Shown: in pieces, positions 41,597 through 49,014 of the stretch
Layout of the letters: each line of letters opens with the position of its first letter
How positions within the stretch are numbered: position 1 is the first letter of the stretch
Assembly: GCF_001262505.1 (NCBI RefSeq)
Contig: NZ_KQ410746.1
Coordinates: forward strand, 1-60,629
Direction of reading: 5' to 3'
Length of the DNA stretch: 60,629 nucleotides
Source of the DNA: Shinella sp. SUS2
GTDB taxonomy: Bacteria > Pseudomonadota > Alphaproteobacteria > Rhizobiales > Rhizobiaceae
The notes under the pieces: model-generated
The model's database searches: none
What the model saw: only the letters and a program-made list of their open reading frames with translations
What the model was told of the DNA's origin: nothing
Translations under genes and position numbers: made by a program

Positions 41597-41911
41597 CTAC
41601 TCTCCAGCCATCGATGGGCGGGTGACATTCTCCAGCACGATCTCCCGGTCGATATGGCGCTTGCCGAGCGTCGTCAGCGTGGCGACCTTGACCGTGTTGG
41701 CGGACAGCAGCTGGACGGCGCCGAGATTGGCGAGATAGTCGAGCTGGGTGTGCACCCAGGCGCGATCCTGCCGGATGCCGAAGACCGGCAGCACGACGTC
41801 CTGGAGAACATTGCTCGCCAGCGTGTCGTTCGTCTGCTCGGAAAGTGCCCGCAGGATGATCAGCCGCGCGTCGTTGCGGATCTTGGTGACATAGTCGATG
41901 CCAAGGCTCAT
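41597..41911 (-). CDS. Mu gp26-like winged-helix phage protein
   Basis: 104 aa. The sequence SLGIDYVTKIRNDARLIILRALSEQ and DRAWVHTQLDYLANLGAVQLL has the helix-rich, winged-helix-like pattern of a small conserved gene found in this place in Mu-like phages (the VpaChn25_0724 type). The molecular role is unknown; DNA binding is plausible from the fold. It overlaps the DUF2730 gene by 4 bp. Confidence 0.7.
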   Translation of the reverse strand: MSLGIDYVTKIRNDARLIILRALSEQTNDTLASNVLQDVVLPVFGIRQDRAWVHTQLDYLANLGAVQLLSANTVKVATLTTLGKRHIDREIVLENVTRPSMAGE

Positions 41912-42270
41912 TTCTTTGCCTGCTCCACGAGTAGTTCGTTCATTCGCTCGGTTGTCGAGCGTATGGGTTTTAAGGTTTCAGCCATGGTGTCGAGCCGGCC
42001 GCTCATCTTCTCCACGGCCAGCTCCAGGCGGTGCGCCATCTCACGATCGGGCAGATGCTTCAGCTCGCCTTCGAGCGCCTGGATGCGACGATCGTATTCG
42101 ATGAGCTTGGCTTCCGACTTGGTCTGGCGATGATCGAGCTTCGTCTCGGCGGTCGCCAGCTTCTCGCCGAGCGTCTTTTCGCCCGACGAAAAATAGCCCT
42201 TCGCGTGGCCGAGGATCGCGAGCGAGGCCAGCGCCGTATTGAGATAGAGCAGGTATTCCGCCGCCGTCAT
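41908..42270 (-). CDS. DUF2730 family membrane/coiled-coil protein
   Basis: 120 aa. One N-terminal hydrophobic helix (LLYLNTALASLAILGHAKG, residues about 6-24) is followed by a long charged coiled coil (EKLATAETKLDHRQTKSEAK...). This is the DUF2730 family, found in the lysis region of Mu-like phages. A role as spanin-like or holin-associated factor is inferred from location and topology only. Confidence 0.8.
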   Translation of the reverse strand: MTAAEYLLYLNTALASLAILGHAKGYFSSGEKTLGEKLATAETKLDHRQTKSEAKLIEYDRRIQALEGELKHLPDREMAHRLELAVEKMSGRLDTMAETLKPIRSTTERMNELLVEQAKK

Positions 42271-42662
42271 TGCGTGCTCACCCCGCCGGCTGCACCGATA
42301 ACGACGGCCCTGCTACCGAGCTGTCCAGATGGCAAGGGGCCGCCACCCGCAATAACATTCTTCGGAAGCGCAGCGATATGCGGAGCAAGAAGCTCGGCGA
42401 TCCTGGACCGATCCCCGGACCTGAAGGTCTCCAGGGCGTCGGGCACGGAACGGGCGACATAGTCGATCGCATCGTCGACCGTCTTGCCGGCAAGCAGAAG
42501 ACGGGCGCCGTTCTGGAGCGCCGATTGCAGGGCCAGCATATGCTTCTGCTCGACCTGGACCCCCGTCCAGCGGTAGATGAGCGCCGCGATGACGGCGACC
42601 AGCATGGGCGTCAAGGCATCGATCAGCGCGGGTAGGAACTGCGCGAGCAGCTGGGACAACAT
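42267..42662 (-). CDS. Holin-like membrane protein
   Basis: 131 aa. One strong hydrophobic stretch lies at residues about 6-32 (LAQFLPALIDALTPMLVAVI), followed by a soluble helical region and a Gly/Pro-rich C-terminus. This resembles the single-span holins of phage_holin_LLH type. It sits between the endolysin and DUF2730 genes, which supports a lysis role. The exact class is uncertain. Confidence 0.6.
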   Translation of the reverse strand: MLSQLLAQFLPALIDALTPMLVAVIAALIYRWTGVQVEQKHMLALQSALQNGARLLLAGKTVDDAIDYVARSVPDALETFRSGDRSRIAELLAPHIAALPKNVIAGGGPLPSGQLGSRAVVIGAAGGVSTQ

Positions 42663-42671
42663 GGAAGGCTC

Positions 42672-43517
42672 CTAGTCGTTGGTTTCGGGGAGGTAGGACG
42701 CAAGCGCGGCGAAGGTCTTCGGGCCGGCGATGCCGTCGACGAGGAGGCCGCGCGTCCGCTGGAGGAGCATGACGGCACCCTCCGTGCCCGGGCCGAAGTC
42801 ACCATCGATCGAAAGGAGGTAGAAGCCCGCCTTCGCCAGCGCGTATTGCAGGCGCTCGACCCAGACGCCCTGCGAGCCGCGGCGAAGAACCGGATAATCA
42901 TAGTCCGGCGCGACCTGAAGCGCGGCGATCGGCATGATGATCGCCTTCGCCTTCGCCAGATACCGGGCGCGATCGGCAAGGCCGTTGCGGCCGCCATTGA
43001 TGACCTTGGTCACGGCGACAAGATCGTCACGATCGGCAAGCGTATTGATGTTGCGGGTCGACCAGTAATAGGCCGCAGCCCAACCGGCCCAAGGCCACTC
43101 GGCAACCAGCTCCGGCTTTTCCTCGAAGTTCGGGCAGTCGGGCTGGCGCGAGCGCATCCAGACCGTGAACTTGCGATAATTGTCACGGCCGGTGAGTTGG
43201 ATCGGCCCGCGCCCCTTGAACCTCTTGCCATCGCCCGGCCGGACGTTGCCGAGACCCGCGCGGCCCTCATAGGCCGCACCGCTTGCATATTCCTCGCTGG
43301 TGCAGAACCCGTCGCTCTCGTGTGCCGTTTGCGACAGAAAGTGCGAGATCCGCAGCGGTGTCGTCACCTCTATGAACGGGAGCATCTTCGGCAACATCGC
43401 GCCGAAGCCGGCGATCACCGCCTTCTGGGAGACGGCCTTCTTGCCCGTCACTTTGGGCGCGAGCTTCGCCAGAATGGATGCGTCGATTTGGGTGGCGATC
43501 GGCATGGTCGCGCGCAT
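42672..43517 (-). CDS. Endolysin: GH19-type chitinase/lysozyme domain with peptidoglycan-binding domain
   Basis: 281 aa from the ATG at 43517, preceded by GGAGG; an ATG six codons earlier has no such site. Residues about 20-200 form the GH19-like catalytic domain: SHFLSQTAHESDGFCTSEEY, whose glutamates are the catalytic candidates, GRAGLGNVRPGDGKRFKGRG and PIQLTGRDNYRKF. Residues 210-280 are a peptidoglycan-binding type 1 domain (DYPVLRRGSQGVWVERLQYA, IDGDFGPGTEGAVMLLQR). No signal peptide is evident, so it needs the holin. Confidence 0.9.
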   Translation of the reverse strand: MRATMPIATQIDASILAKLAPKVTGKKAVSQKAVIAGFGAMLPKMLPFIEVTTPLRISHFLSQTAHESDGFCTSEEYASGAAYEGRAGLGNVRPGDGKRFKGRGPIQLTGRDNYRKFTVWMRSRQPDCPNFEEKPELVAEWPWAGWAAAYYWSTRNINTLADRDDLVAVTKVINGGRNGLADRARYLAKAKAIIMPIAALQVAPDYDYPVLRRGSQGVWVERLQYALAKAGFYLLSIDGDFGPGTEGAVMLLQRTRGLLVDGIAGPKTFAALASYLPETND

Positions 43518-43560
43518 AAATATGCCTCCGGACAAGATGGAGGCAAAATATGCTTTCGAC

Positions 43561-43585
43561 CCATCGGCGGGGCATGCCCGCCTTC
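43561..43585 (-). promoter_or_regulatory. Candidate lysis-gene activator site, diverged late element
   Basis: GGCGGGGCATGCCCGCC at 43566-43582 is nearly palindromic and shares CATGCCCGCC with the two 31-bp late elements. It lies between the Mor-like gene and the endolysin start. Its CATGCCCGCC core begins 56 bp from the start codon, against 34 bp in the two full copies, a difference of 22 bp or two helical turns. In Mu, Plys is in the corresponding place. Confidence 0.4.
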
Positions 43586-43591
43586 GGGTTC

Positions 43592-43993
43592 TCAGTCGAT
43601 TTCGTCTTGAGAATTGTCGAGGAGATCGAGCATATCCATCTGGCGCTCGTCTTTTTTCTTAGGGAAGTCCGCGGGCCGGCGGCGCTTTCCACGTTGGATC
43701 GCTTTATCGACACCGCTTTCGGAAATCCCGAGCGTCCGCGCAATCTCCCGATTGCTCATTCCTGCTTTGCGATACCGTGAGATGCGAATATCCCGCGCCA
43801 ACGGGACACGTATATAATTGTTTCGATAAAGCTTGGAAAGCCGGTCAGCCATCTCCACCCCAACGAGCGAGGGCAGATCTGACCGCGTGAGGTCCCCCGG
43901 AACATAGAGGCGCGCGCCGCCGGCGCGCTCTACCAACAAAAGGAAGTCATCTTCGCCGAGCTTTGCGAGGAGTTCGTTGGTCAGGTCACCCAC
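43592..43993 (-). CDS. Mor/C family transcription activator
   Basis: 133 aa. The N-terminal dimerisation part is followed by GARLYVPGDLTRSDLPSLVG, RNNYIRVPLARDIRISRYRKAG and the helix-turn-helix MSNREIARTLGISESGVDKAI near residues 78-98, the Mor family pattern. In Mu, Mor turns on the middle promoter and its relative C turns on the late promoters. Only one such gene is visible here, so this protein may serve both roles. It lies just upstream of the lysis genes. Confidence 0.88.
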   Translation of the reverse strand: MGDLTNELLAKLGEDDFLLLVERAGGARLYVPGDLTRSDLPSLVGVEMADRLSKLYRNNYIRVPLARDIRISRYRKAGMSNREIARTLGISESGVDKAIQRGKRRRPADFPKKKDERQMDMLDLLDNSQDEID

Positions 43994-44192
43994 GGCAAGC
44001 TCCTAGCCCCAGCTGTGTCTCGATCTCGATCTGCCGGGCGGTCAGAACCTTCAGCCGTTCCTCGCGCTTGATCCGGACATGCGCATCGACGCCGCCACGC
44101 TGAAGGCGTTTCAAAAGGTCTTCACGTTCCGCTCGAACGGCGTTCAACGTCTCTGTCTCGAAAAGCGGTAAAGGCGCGACGGTGGCCATCAC
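43986..44192 (-). CDS. Small phage protein, unknown
   Basis: 68 aa. A charged, helix-forming sequence (TLNAVRAEREDLLKRLQRGG, RIKREERLKVLTARQIEIE) with no recognised domain. Its stop overlaps the Mor-like gene start by 8 bp, so translation is coupled. It may be an accessory to Mor by position. Confidence 0.6.
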   Translation of the reverse strand: MMATVAPLPLFETETLNAVRAEREDLLKRLQRGGVDAHVRIKREERLKVLTARQIEIETQLGLGACRG

Positions 44193-44296
44193 TTCATGCC
44201 CTCCCGCCTCAGAAGTAGCTCACCGAGCTTGGGGTTGCTGCCATGAGCGTTGCGTCGTAAAGGTTGCGCGGGCAGCAAGAACGGGGAGGGGTATCC

Positions 44297-44704
44297 GTGG
44301 CCAAGATGATGAGTAACGTTGGCGTTTCGATGAGTTTCAGCATCTTCTATTGGTGCGCGGCGCTGATTTGGACGACACTGGCGGCGATCGCGACCGGAGG
44401 CGTGGGAATTCTGCTCTTCTTCGTGTTCCTCTGGCGCAAGGTTGCAGTGATCAATCGCACAAAGATTATTTTTGAGAACAACACCAATCGCCTGACGGTT
44501 CAGCACGGTCGCTGGTTTATCAAAGATGACGATGTTGTGCCCGTGAAAGCGATCGATAACGTCAAACTCAACCGTTCTATTCTCGGGAAAATCTTCGGCT
44601 GGTGCGACATCATGATCGAGACACGCTCCGAAGCGTACGTGATCAAATATGTTTCCACGAGAATGGCGGAAACCTTCCGGAACGATTTTCTCGCGCGCGT
44701 CTAG
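44297..44704 (+). CDS. Membrane protein with bacterial PH (bPH2-like) domain, putative moron
   Basis: 135 aa from GTG 44297, chosen for the GGGAGGG site six bases upstream; ATG codons at 44306 and 44309 are alternatives. Two hydrophobic segments (about residues 13-30 and 32-46) are followed by LTVQHGRWFIKDDDVVPVKA, IDNVKLNRSILGKIFGWCDI and MIETRS, the pattern of the YdbS/bPH2 domain. It stands on the opposite strand to all flanking phage genes and is richer in A/T. It is probably expressed in the lysogen, with a role in the cell envelope. Confidence 0.7.
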   Translation: MAKMMSNVGVSMSFSIFYWCAALIWTTLAAIATGGVGILLFFVFLWRKVAVINRTKIIFENNTNRLTVQHGRWFIKDDDVVPVKAIDNVKLNRSILGKIFGWCDIMIETRSEAYVIKYVSTRMAETFRNDFLARV

Positions 44705-44742
44705 TTTCCTTTTTGCGATAAGTTTGGGGCGTGTTTGCATAG

Positions 44743-44982
44743 TCATTTGCCCCCCCTTGCCAGCGGCCATTTTGTCCGGAGCACGGTGACGACTGTCGTC
44801 TCTGTAGACGCTTGCGCGAGCACGAACTTGACGCGCTCGATGACGACGGTCGCCGCGCGCAGTTCGGCGCCGGTGGCGCACCGGCTGGCGATGTGCCGGC
44901 GCACGGCCTCCACGTCGAGGCCATGAGCACGCTCCAGATAGCGCAGAACGGCATGATCGGTGACGTGGAGGGGGGCGGTCAT
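44743..44982 (-). CDS. Small phage early protein, unknown
   Basis: 79 aa. HVTDHAVLRYLERAHGLDVEAVRRHI and VERVKFVLAQ resemble a short conserved family found in prophages next to gemA (DUF4258-like pattern, weak). It overlaps the GemA gene by 4 bp. Function is unknown. Confidence 0.6.
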   Translation of the reverse strand: MTAPLHVTDHAVLRYLERAHGLDVEAVRRHIASRCATGAELRAATVVIERVKFVLAQASTETTVVTVLRTKWPLARGGK

Positions 44983-45632
44983 GGCGTACCGGCCTTACTG
45001 ACCGCGCGAACACGCTCGCCGAAGATGTTCATGACGGTCTGCCAATGCGCCGGCTTGACGTCGGCGAGCCAGACGAGCCGGATACCGAGTATCTCGGAGA
45101 CAGCCTGATCGAAGCCCTTGCGCACCATGAGGTTTGCGTCGGGATAGAGGATGCGCCACTGCGCCCAGGCGATCTTGGCGCCATCGGCGGCGAGCCATTC
45201 GCAGCCGTTGGTGTTGCCGAACATCACGGCGGCTTCCCGCTTCAGCCACCCTTTCAGGCCCTCGATGGCGGCACGACCGTCATCGGCGTGATGGAGGAAG
45301 CGCGTGTCGTCGAGGCCGGTCTGCCGCTTGACGAAGGCAAGCATCGCCTTGTCGTCGCGATCGTCGATCAGGCCGAGGTTCCAGGCGGCGATCCAGAGCG
45401 CCTGGAGCTTCTTCGCGTAGCGCCCGGTGATCTGCCGGCGGCCGGCGGCGCGGCCCGGCGCCGGCCGAAAGCCGACCTTCCGGAACTCGCTCAGCACCTT
45501 CTGGCGCTCGGCCTCGGTCATGTCCTTCGCTGATGATTTTCCGGTGATGGCGACCAGCTTGGCACGGTAGACGTCCTCGTCGAGATCGAGCTGCTTGCGG
45601 GCGACGTGTATGGCGGCGATGGACGAGGTCAT
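44979..45632 (-). CDS. GemA/gp16 family regulatory protein (DUF1018)
   Basis: 217 aa. IAAIHVARKQLDLDEDVYRAKLVAITGKSSAKDMTEAERQKVL is the GemA N-terminal signature, and ALWIAAWNLGLIDDRDDKAM, KRQTGLDDTRFL follow. In Mu, GemA influences host gene expression and DNA supercoiling during lytic growth. A C-terminal extension (residues about 140-217) is longer than in Mu GemA. It overlaps both neighbours by 4 bp. Confidence 0.88.
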   Translation of the reverse strand: MTSSIAAIHVARKQLDLDEDVYRAKLVAITGKSSAKDMTEAERQKVLSEFRKVGFRPAPGRAAGRRQITGRYAKKLQALWIAAWNLGLIDDRDDKAMLAFVKRQTGLDDTRFLHHADDGRAAIEGLKGWLKREAAVMFGNTNGCEWLAADGAKIAWAQWRILYPDANLMVRKGFDQAVSEILGIRLVWLADVKPAHWQTVMNIFGERVRAVSKAGTP

Positions 45633-45898
45633 CTATCGCTCTCCCTCTGATCCTCAAGTTTCAGTAGCGGGGCAGGCAGCGCGAGCTGCTCTTTCCTGGC
45701 GGCGGGCCGGGCGGCCTTCGGGGCCGGCTTCGCAGCTTCTCGCTGCTCGCGATCAATGTCGTTGAGCTGGCGTAGCACCGATGCCAGGTCGTAGCGATCG
45801 GAGGCTTCGAGCTCGATCTTGATCGTCGCCTTCGCGCCCTTGGTGACCGCGGAATAGGTTTTGAGGCGAACGGCGCCGTTGAAGTAGATCCCGGTCAT
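45629..45898 (-). CDS. Small phage early protein, unknown
   Basis: 89 aa. GIYFNGAVRLKTYSAVTKGAKATIKIELEASDRYDLASVL resembles the compact beta-hairpin/helix proteins found beside gemA in Mu-like phages. The C-terminal third is rich in Lys, Pro and Ala. It overlaps the next and previous genes by 4 bp, consistent with a single early operon. No function can be given. Confidence 0.55.
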   Translation of the reverse strand: MTGIYFNGAVRLKTYSAVTKGAKATIKIELEASDRYDLASVLRQLNDIDREQREAAKPAPKAARPAARKEQLALPAPLLKLEDQRESDR

Positions 45899-46128
45899 CG
45901 ACCATACCTCCCGAGCAGGACGCCGACCGCCACCTGAAGGCGGCGCCATAAGCTGGCCGTGGACGGCAGGGAAACCGACATGACGAGCACGCCATCGACC
46001 GAGCCCGTCGTGCCGATCGCGCGCAGGTGGGCCGACGCATCCTTGTAGTCAGCCGCATGGACGTTAATGCCGTATTCTTGGCCACGATGCCGGTAGGTGC
46101 AGACGAATTCCTTGTCGGTGTCAGCCAT
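45895..46128 (-). CDS. Small phage early protein, unknown
   Basis: 77 aa from the ATG at 46128. KEFVCTYRHRGQEYGINVHAADYKDASAHLRA looks like a small beta-alpha domain, and WRRLQVAVGVLLGRYG forms a short hydrophobic/basic tail that could touch a membrane. It overlaps both neighbouring frames. No family is recognised. Confidence 0.55.
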   Translation of the reverse strand: MADTDKEFVCTYRHRGQEYGINVHAADYKDASAHLRAIGTTGSVDGVLVMSVSLPSTASLWRRLQVAVGVLLGRYGR

Positions 46129-46357
46129 GGTCGCCTCCGGCCGGGGCGGCTCCACCCGTTTTTATGGGGGCCACATCGAGATGCGCCCTCGTCGCCTTGA
46201 TGCGGCGCATGCGGTTCGAACCGTTCGAGATCGGCCGATACACCTTGTCGCCTGGCTGTATCGGGCGGTGCGAAAGGTGGCAGGTGGTTGCTTTTCGGGC
46301 CGTGCAAAGTGCCCAAACCACGCCATCCATGGTGATGATCGGGAGGTAAATGCTCAT
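46121..46357 (-). CDS. Small phage early protein, unknown
   Basis: 78 aa. IYLPIITMDGVVWALCTARKAT, HLSHRPIQPGDKVYRPISNGSNR suggests a small beta-barrel-like domain of the type seen in nucleic-acid binding modules, but nothing specific is identified. It is coupled to the gene upstream by a 4-bp overlap. Confidence 0.5.
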   Translation of the reverse strand: MSIYLPIITMDGVVWALCTARKATTCHLSHRPIQPGDKVYRPISNGSNRMRRIKATRAHLDVAPIKTGGAAPAGGDHG

Positions 46358-46671
46358 AGCTCACTCCCGGATGCTGTGCTGGTGGTGGTGAACGGCGCGT
46401 CGTCTTCGGGGTCGCCGGGCTCTTTCGCCGAACTCCAGCCATCGTTGAAGCCGATCACATACGATCGCTCGCACTTGAACCGTGCAATCGCAGCAGCCTG
46501 CGCTTCTATGATGCCCGCCGCCGCGCTAAACACCTCGTCATCGGTGTAGTTCGGCATGCGGCGCAATCCCGTGTCGTAGTCCACGCACGCCATAGTGCGG
46601 AGATACTCGACAAGCTGGGCTATCGATTTCGGCATGTGGTCGGGCTCAAGTTTCAGGTGGACCTCAATCAT
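46354..46671 (-). CDS. Small phage early protein, unknown
   Basis: 105 aa. An acidic protein with MACVDYDTGLRRMPNYTDDEVFSAAAGIIEAQAAAI in the middle and a Ser/Thr-rich C-terminus (PFTTTSTASGSEL). No known domain. It overlaps the gene upstream by 4 bp, which supports translation. Confidence 0.5.
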   Translation of the reverse strand: MIEVHLKLEPDHMPKSIAQLVEYLRTMACVDYDTGLRRMPNYTDDEVFSAAAGIIEAQAAAIARFKCERSYVIGFNDGWSSAKEPGDPEDDAPFTTTSTASGSEL

Positions 46672-47132
46672 TCGCCCGCCCCCTTCGATGAGGTGGTGGT
46701 GCCGTCCAGCCTCTTTGCAATCTCGGCGGCGTGATGCTCATAGCGCTCCGGATCGAAATCCATCTCAATCCACGAAAGGGTGGAGACGATTTTGAGGTTG
46801 TAGCCGGCTAGAACGCCAAGGACGTGATCAACCATCTCCGGCGTGGCGTCCTCGAAGAAGAGGCTGTCGAGCGCGTGGCCGATCCTAACCCGAATATCGT
46901 ACTCCGGTCGCGCGGTCGCATCGAAGGGCCCGGCTTTCCAAAGGTTCCAGAGAAGCGCGACGGCCTCTCCATCATATCGGTTACGATAATTGCCGGTGTC
47001 GCCATGGTAGCATTGTGTCAGGTCGCCATGATGCTCTTCGAAATACCGGCCATCGCTATGCAGCGTGCCTTCGGTGACCTTGCCGCCCAATGCCGCGAGG
47101 CGGGCTATTGTTTCCTGCAAGTTCGGCTTCAT
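46668..47132 (-). CDS. Phage early protein, unknown
   Basis: 154 aa. NLQETIARLAALGGKVTEGT, then GRYFEEHHGDLTQCYHGDTGNYRNRYDGE and AVALLWNLWKAGPF. The aromatic and charged composition suggests a soluble globular protein. No family is recognised by eye. It belongs to the cluster of short overlapping early genes between gemA and the DUF3164 gene. Confidence 0.55.
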   Translation of the reverse strand: MKPNLQETIARLAALGGKVTEGTLHSDGRYFEEHHGDLTQCYHGDTGNYRNRYDGEAVALLWNLWKAGPFDATARPEYDIRVRIGHALDSLFFEDATPEMVDHVLGVLAGYNLKIVSTLSWIEMDFDPERYEHHAAEIAKRLDGTTTSSKGAGE

Positions 47133-47323
47133 GACAGCTTCCTCTCGATGTCGGCCGCAAGGCGGTCGAGGTTAATCCTTGCAACCGGCATGGGGGCGCA
47201 GGGATCGTCATCGAAGAAGAGCGCGAACAGCACGCCTTCCTGGTCAACGACCCGCGCGCCCTCGGCTTCGAACATGTCGGCAATGGCTTCACGGATCGCA
47301 CGCTGGTCTCGAAAATGCCTCAT
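47129..47323 (-). CDS. Small phage early protein, unknown
   Basis: 64 aa from the ATG at 47323. RAIREAIADMFEAEGARVVDQEGVLFALFFDDDP predicts two helices and a beta hairpin. It overlaps both neighbours by 4 bp. It is shorter than many annotation cut-offs, but the continuous overlaps make it a likely gene. Confidence 0.5.
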   Translation of the reverse strand: MRHFRDQRAIREAIADMFEAEGARVVDQEGVLFALFFDDDPCAPMPVARINLDRLAADIERKLS

Positions 47324-47586
47324 GCTCCACCTGCCTGGCGCACGGCGTCGGCGCGCGCTTCCTTGTTGAGCTGCGCCGCCGCGACGTAGGACGCGGCCGG
47401 GCAGACGTTCATGGGGATGATTTCGCCGTTCCCGTCGACCTCGAATTCGGCCGAGCAGCGATAGACGCAGATGGCGATCGGCGAGCCCTTGCCGCCGATC
47501 GTCTCGACACGGTCGGCGCCGCAAACCGGGCACCGGCTCTGCGCGAGCAGCTTGTCCGCGCGAACGACGCTGAGGGCGCGGGTCAT
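47320..47586 (-). CDS. Small zinc-ribbon-like phage protein
   Basis: 88 aa. SRCPVCGADRVETIGGKGSPI, then VYRCSAEFEV and NVCPAASYVAAAQLN. The CPVC pair and two later cysteines could bind one zinc ion, a common feature of phage Com-like regulators; Mu Com is also a small zinc-finger protein, but there is no mom gene here. The assignment as Com would be speculative. Confidence 0.55.
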   Translation of the reverse strand: MTRALSVVRADKLLAQSRCPVCGADRVETIGGKGSPIAICVYRCSAEFEVDGNGEIIPMNVCPAASYVAAAQLNKEARADAVRQAGGA

Positions 47587-48035
47587 TGGGCACCCGCTTC
47601 CCGCACGAAAGTCCGCACGCTCGGGTTCTGCTGCTCTGCCTGGTGCTGCTCGCGCGCCTGCTTCAGGACGGCCGGGCCGATCTCCTCGATCGTCTCGGCA
47701 TAGAGCGTGCCCTCCTGGACCCAGTTCCAGCTACTCTGGTAGCTGGTGACCGGAGGCGGATAGTAATGCCTTACGCAAATCTCAAACCGAACGATGAAGC
47801 CCGAGCGGGACCGCAGGACAAGGGCGCGCGCCCACTCGGCGGCGTCCTCCACCATGACGGCCTTCAATTCGGGAAGAGCGTCGAAGAGCGGATCGTTCAG
47901 ATCCTCCGTATCCTCCCACAGGCTGGTAAACCATTCCGGCGGGCTCTCCGTGTCGCCGATCATGCCGATCGGATAGATGCCGGTAACACGGGCCTCTTCC
48001 TCAAGGAGAGCATCATTGTAGCTGGCGTGGGTCAT
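47583..48035 (-). CDS. Phage early protein, unknown
   Basis: 150 aa from the ATG at 48035. An acidic protein (ESPPEWFTSLWEDTEDLNDPL) with a central segment FIVRFEICVRHYYPPPVTSYQS and a Gln-rich helical C-terminus (ALKQAREQHQAEQQN-like). No domain is recognised. It lies 7 bp downstream of the DUF3164 gene and overlaps the zinc-ribbon gene. Confidence 0.55.
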   Translation of the reverse strand: MTHASYNDALLEEEARVTGIYPIGMIGDTESPPEWFTSLWEDTEDLNDPLFDALPELKAVMVEDAAEWARALVLRSRSGFIVRFEICVRHYYPPPVTSYQSSWNWVQEGTLYAETIEEIGPAVLKQAREQHQAEQQNPSVRTFVREAGAQ

Positions 48036-48042
48036 GGTCGCC

Positions 48043-48708
48043 TCACGCCTTGGAGAGGTCGATGGTGATGGCCTGCCAGCCCTCGTCCAGGGACGATCGC
48101 TGATAGAACCGGACATACTCCTTCGAACCCGTGACGCGGATGGACGCCCGGATCGCCTCCATGGCTCGGTTCCAGCGCGCGTCCTCGATCTCCAGGCGGA
48201 GCAACATGAACAGCTCGGCCTTGTTGATCTGGCCTTCCTTGTCGGTGTTGAAGGCGCGGGTGACGATCGACTGGATTTCCGGCCGGCTATCGGCCGACCA
48301 TTCGTTCAGGCACTCGTCGATGAGGGTCTTGGCGATCTGGAGCTGCGGCCCGAAATCGACCTGGTCGGCAACCTGGACCTGGACGCGCATCAGGCCGTCG
48401 AAGGACTGATAGGTCTTGTTCCCCTTCTTCCCGCCGATCGTCGCGCCGTATTCCTGGGCAAGAAGGGCGTCGAAGCTGGAGATATCGCCCATGGTGTGAT
48501 CGCGGAAGCGGGTGATGCGGGCACTGAGATCCACGGCATAGGCAATGACCTTGCGGACCATCTCGTCTTCGAGCTTGTCCTCGGGCTTGATGTTGGTGAC
48601 AGGCACAAGGTTGCCCTTGGCGTCGTGCATGTATTCCCGGCCGTTGACCAGCGTGATGCCGGCCTCGGGCTTTTCTTCGAGAATGATGGTGTCAATGATG
48701 GCATCCAT
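48043..48708 (-). CDS. DUF3164 family protein
   Basis: 221 aa. YMHDAKGNLVPVTNIKPEDKLEDEMVRKVIAYAVDLSARI, GKKGNKTYQSFDGLMRVQVQ and RSSLDEGWQAITIDLSKA are the conserved blocks of DUF3164, a protein nearly always present between MuB and gemA in Mu-like phages. The role is unknown. It starts 12 bp after the gene upstream and has a good GGAACA-type context rather than a perfect ribosome site. Confidence 0.85.
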   Translation of the reverse strand: MDAIIDTIILEEKPEAGITLVNGREYMHDAKGNLVPVTNIKPEDKLEDEMVRKVIAYAVDLSARITRFRDHTMGDISSFDALLAQEYGATIGGKKGNKTYQSFDGLMRVQVQVADQVDFGPQLQIAKTLIDECLNEWSADSRPEIQSIVTRAFNTDKEGQINKAELFMLLRLEIEDARWNRAMEAIRASIRVTGSKEYVRFYQRSSLDEGWQAITIDLSKA

Positions 48709-48720
48709 GGTGCTGTTCCT

Positions 48721-49014
48721 TCAGATTTTGGGAGAGTGGGAGAACCGGAAGGCGGTCACATTGTCGCCGCTGGCGACGTCCGTGATGTCCGCCGCCGCCT
48801 TCCGGTTCCGGAGGCCGTCGGCACCCGCCTTCAGGCGATGCTCGAGGATGCGGTTCTCCTCCTCGATCTCCTGGGCGAGCGCGACGGCCGTGTTGACCTG
48901 GTGGGTGACGAGGTGGACTTCGCCGAGGCGAACCGTGCGCCCCTGTTGGAGGACCCCGACAAGGGTCCTCCGAAGATCGATCAGATGGTCGGAAAGGAGG
49001 CGATCTACGTTCAC
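48721..49014 (-). CDS. Phage early protein, coiled-coil type
   Basis: 97 aa. Two helical segments, DHLIDLRRTLVGVLQQGRTVR and VALAQEIEEENRILEHRLKAG, are followed by KAAADITDVASGDNVTAF. This could be a small dimeric helical protein. It overlaps the gene upstream by 4 bp. Function is unknown. Confidence 0.55.
   Translation of the reverse strand: MNVDRLLSDHLIDLRRTLVGVLQQGRTVRLGEVHLVTHQVNTAVALAQEIEEENRILEHRLKAGADGLRNRKAAADITDVASGDNVTAFRFSHSPKI

Noticed and set aside
47320..47586. Naming the zinc-ribbon protein Com
   Set aside because: Mu Com is a small zinc-finger protein, but it sits next to mom at the right end and no mom gene is visible. The cysteine pattern alone is not enough.
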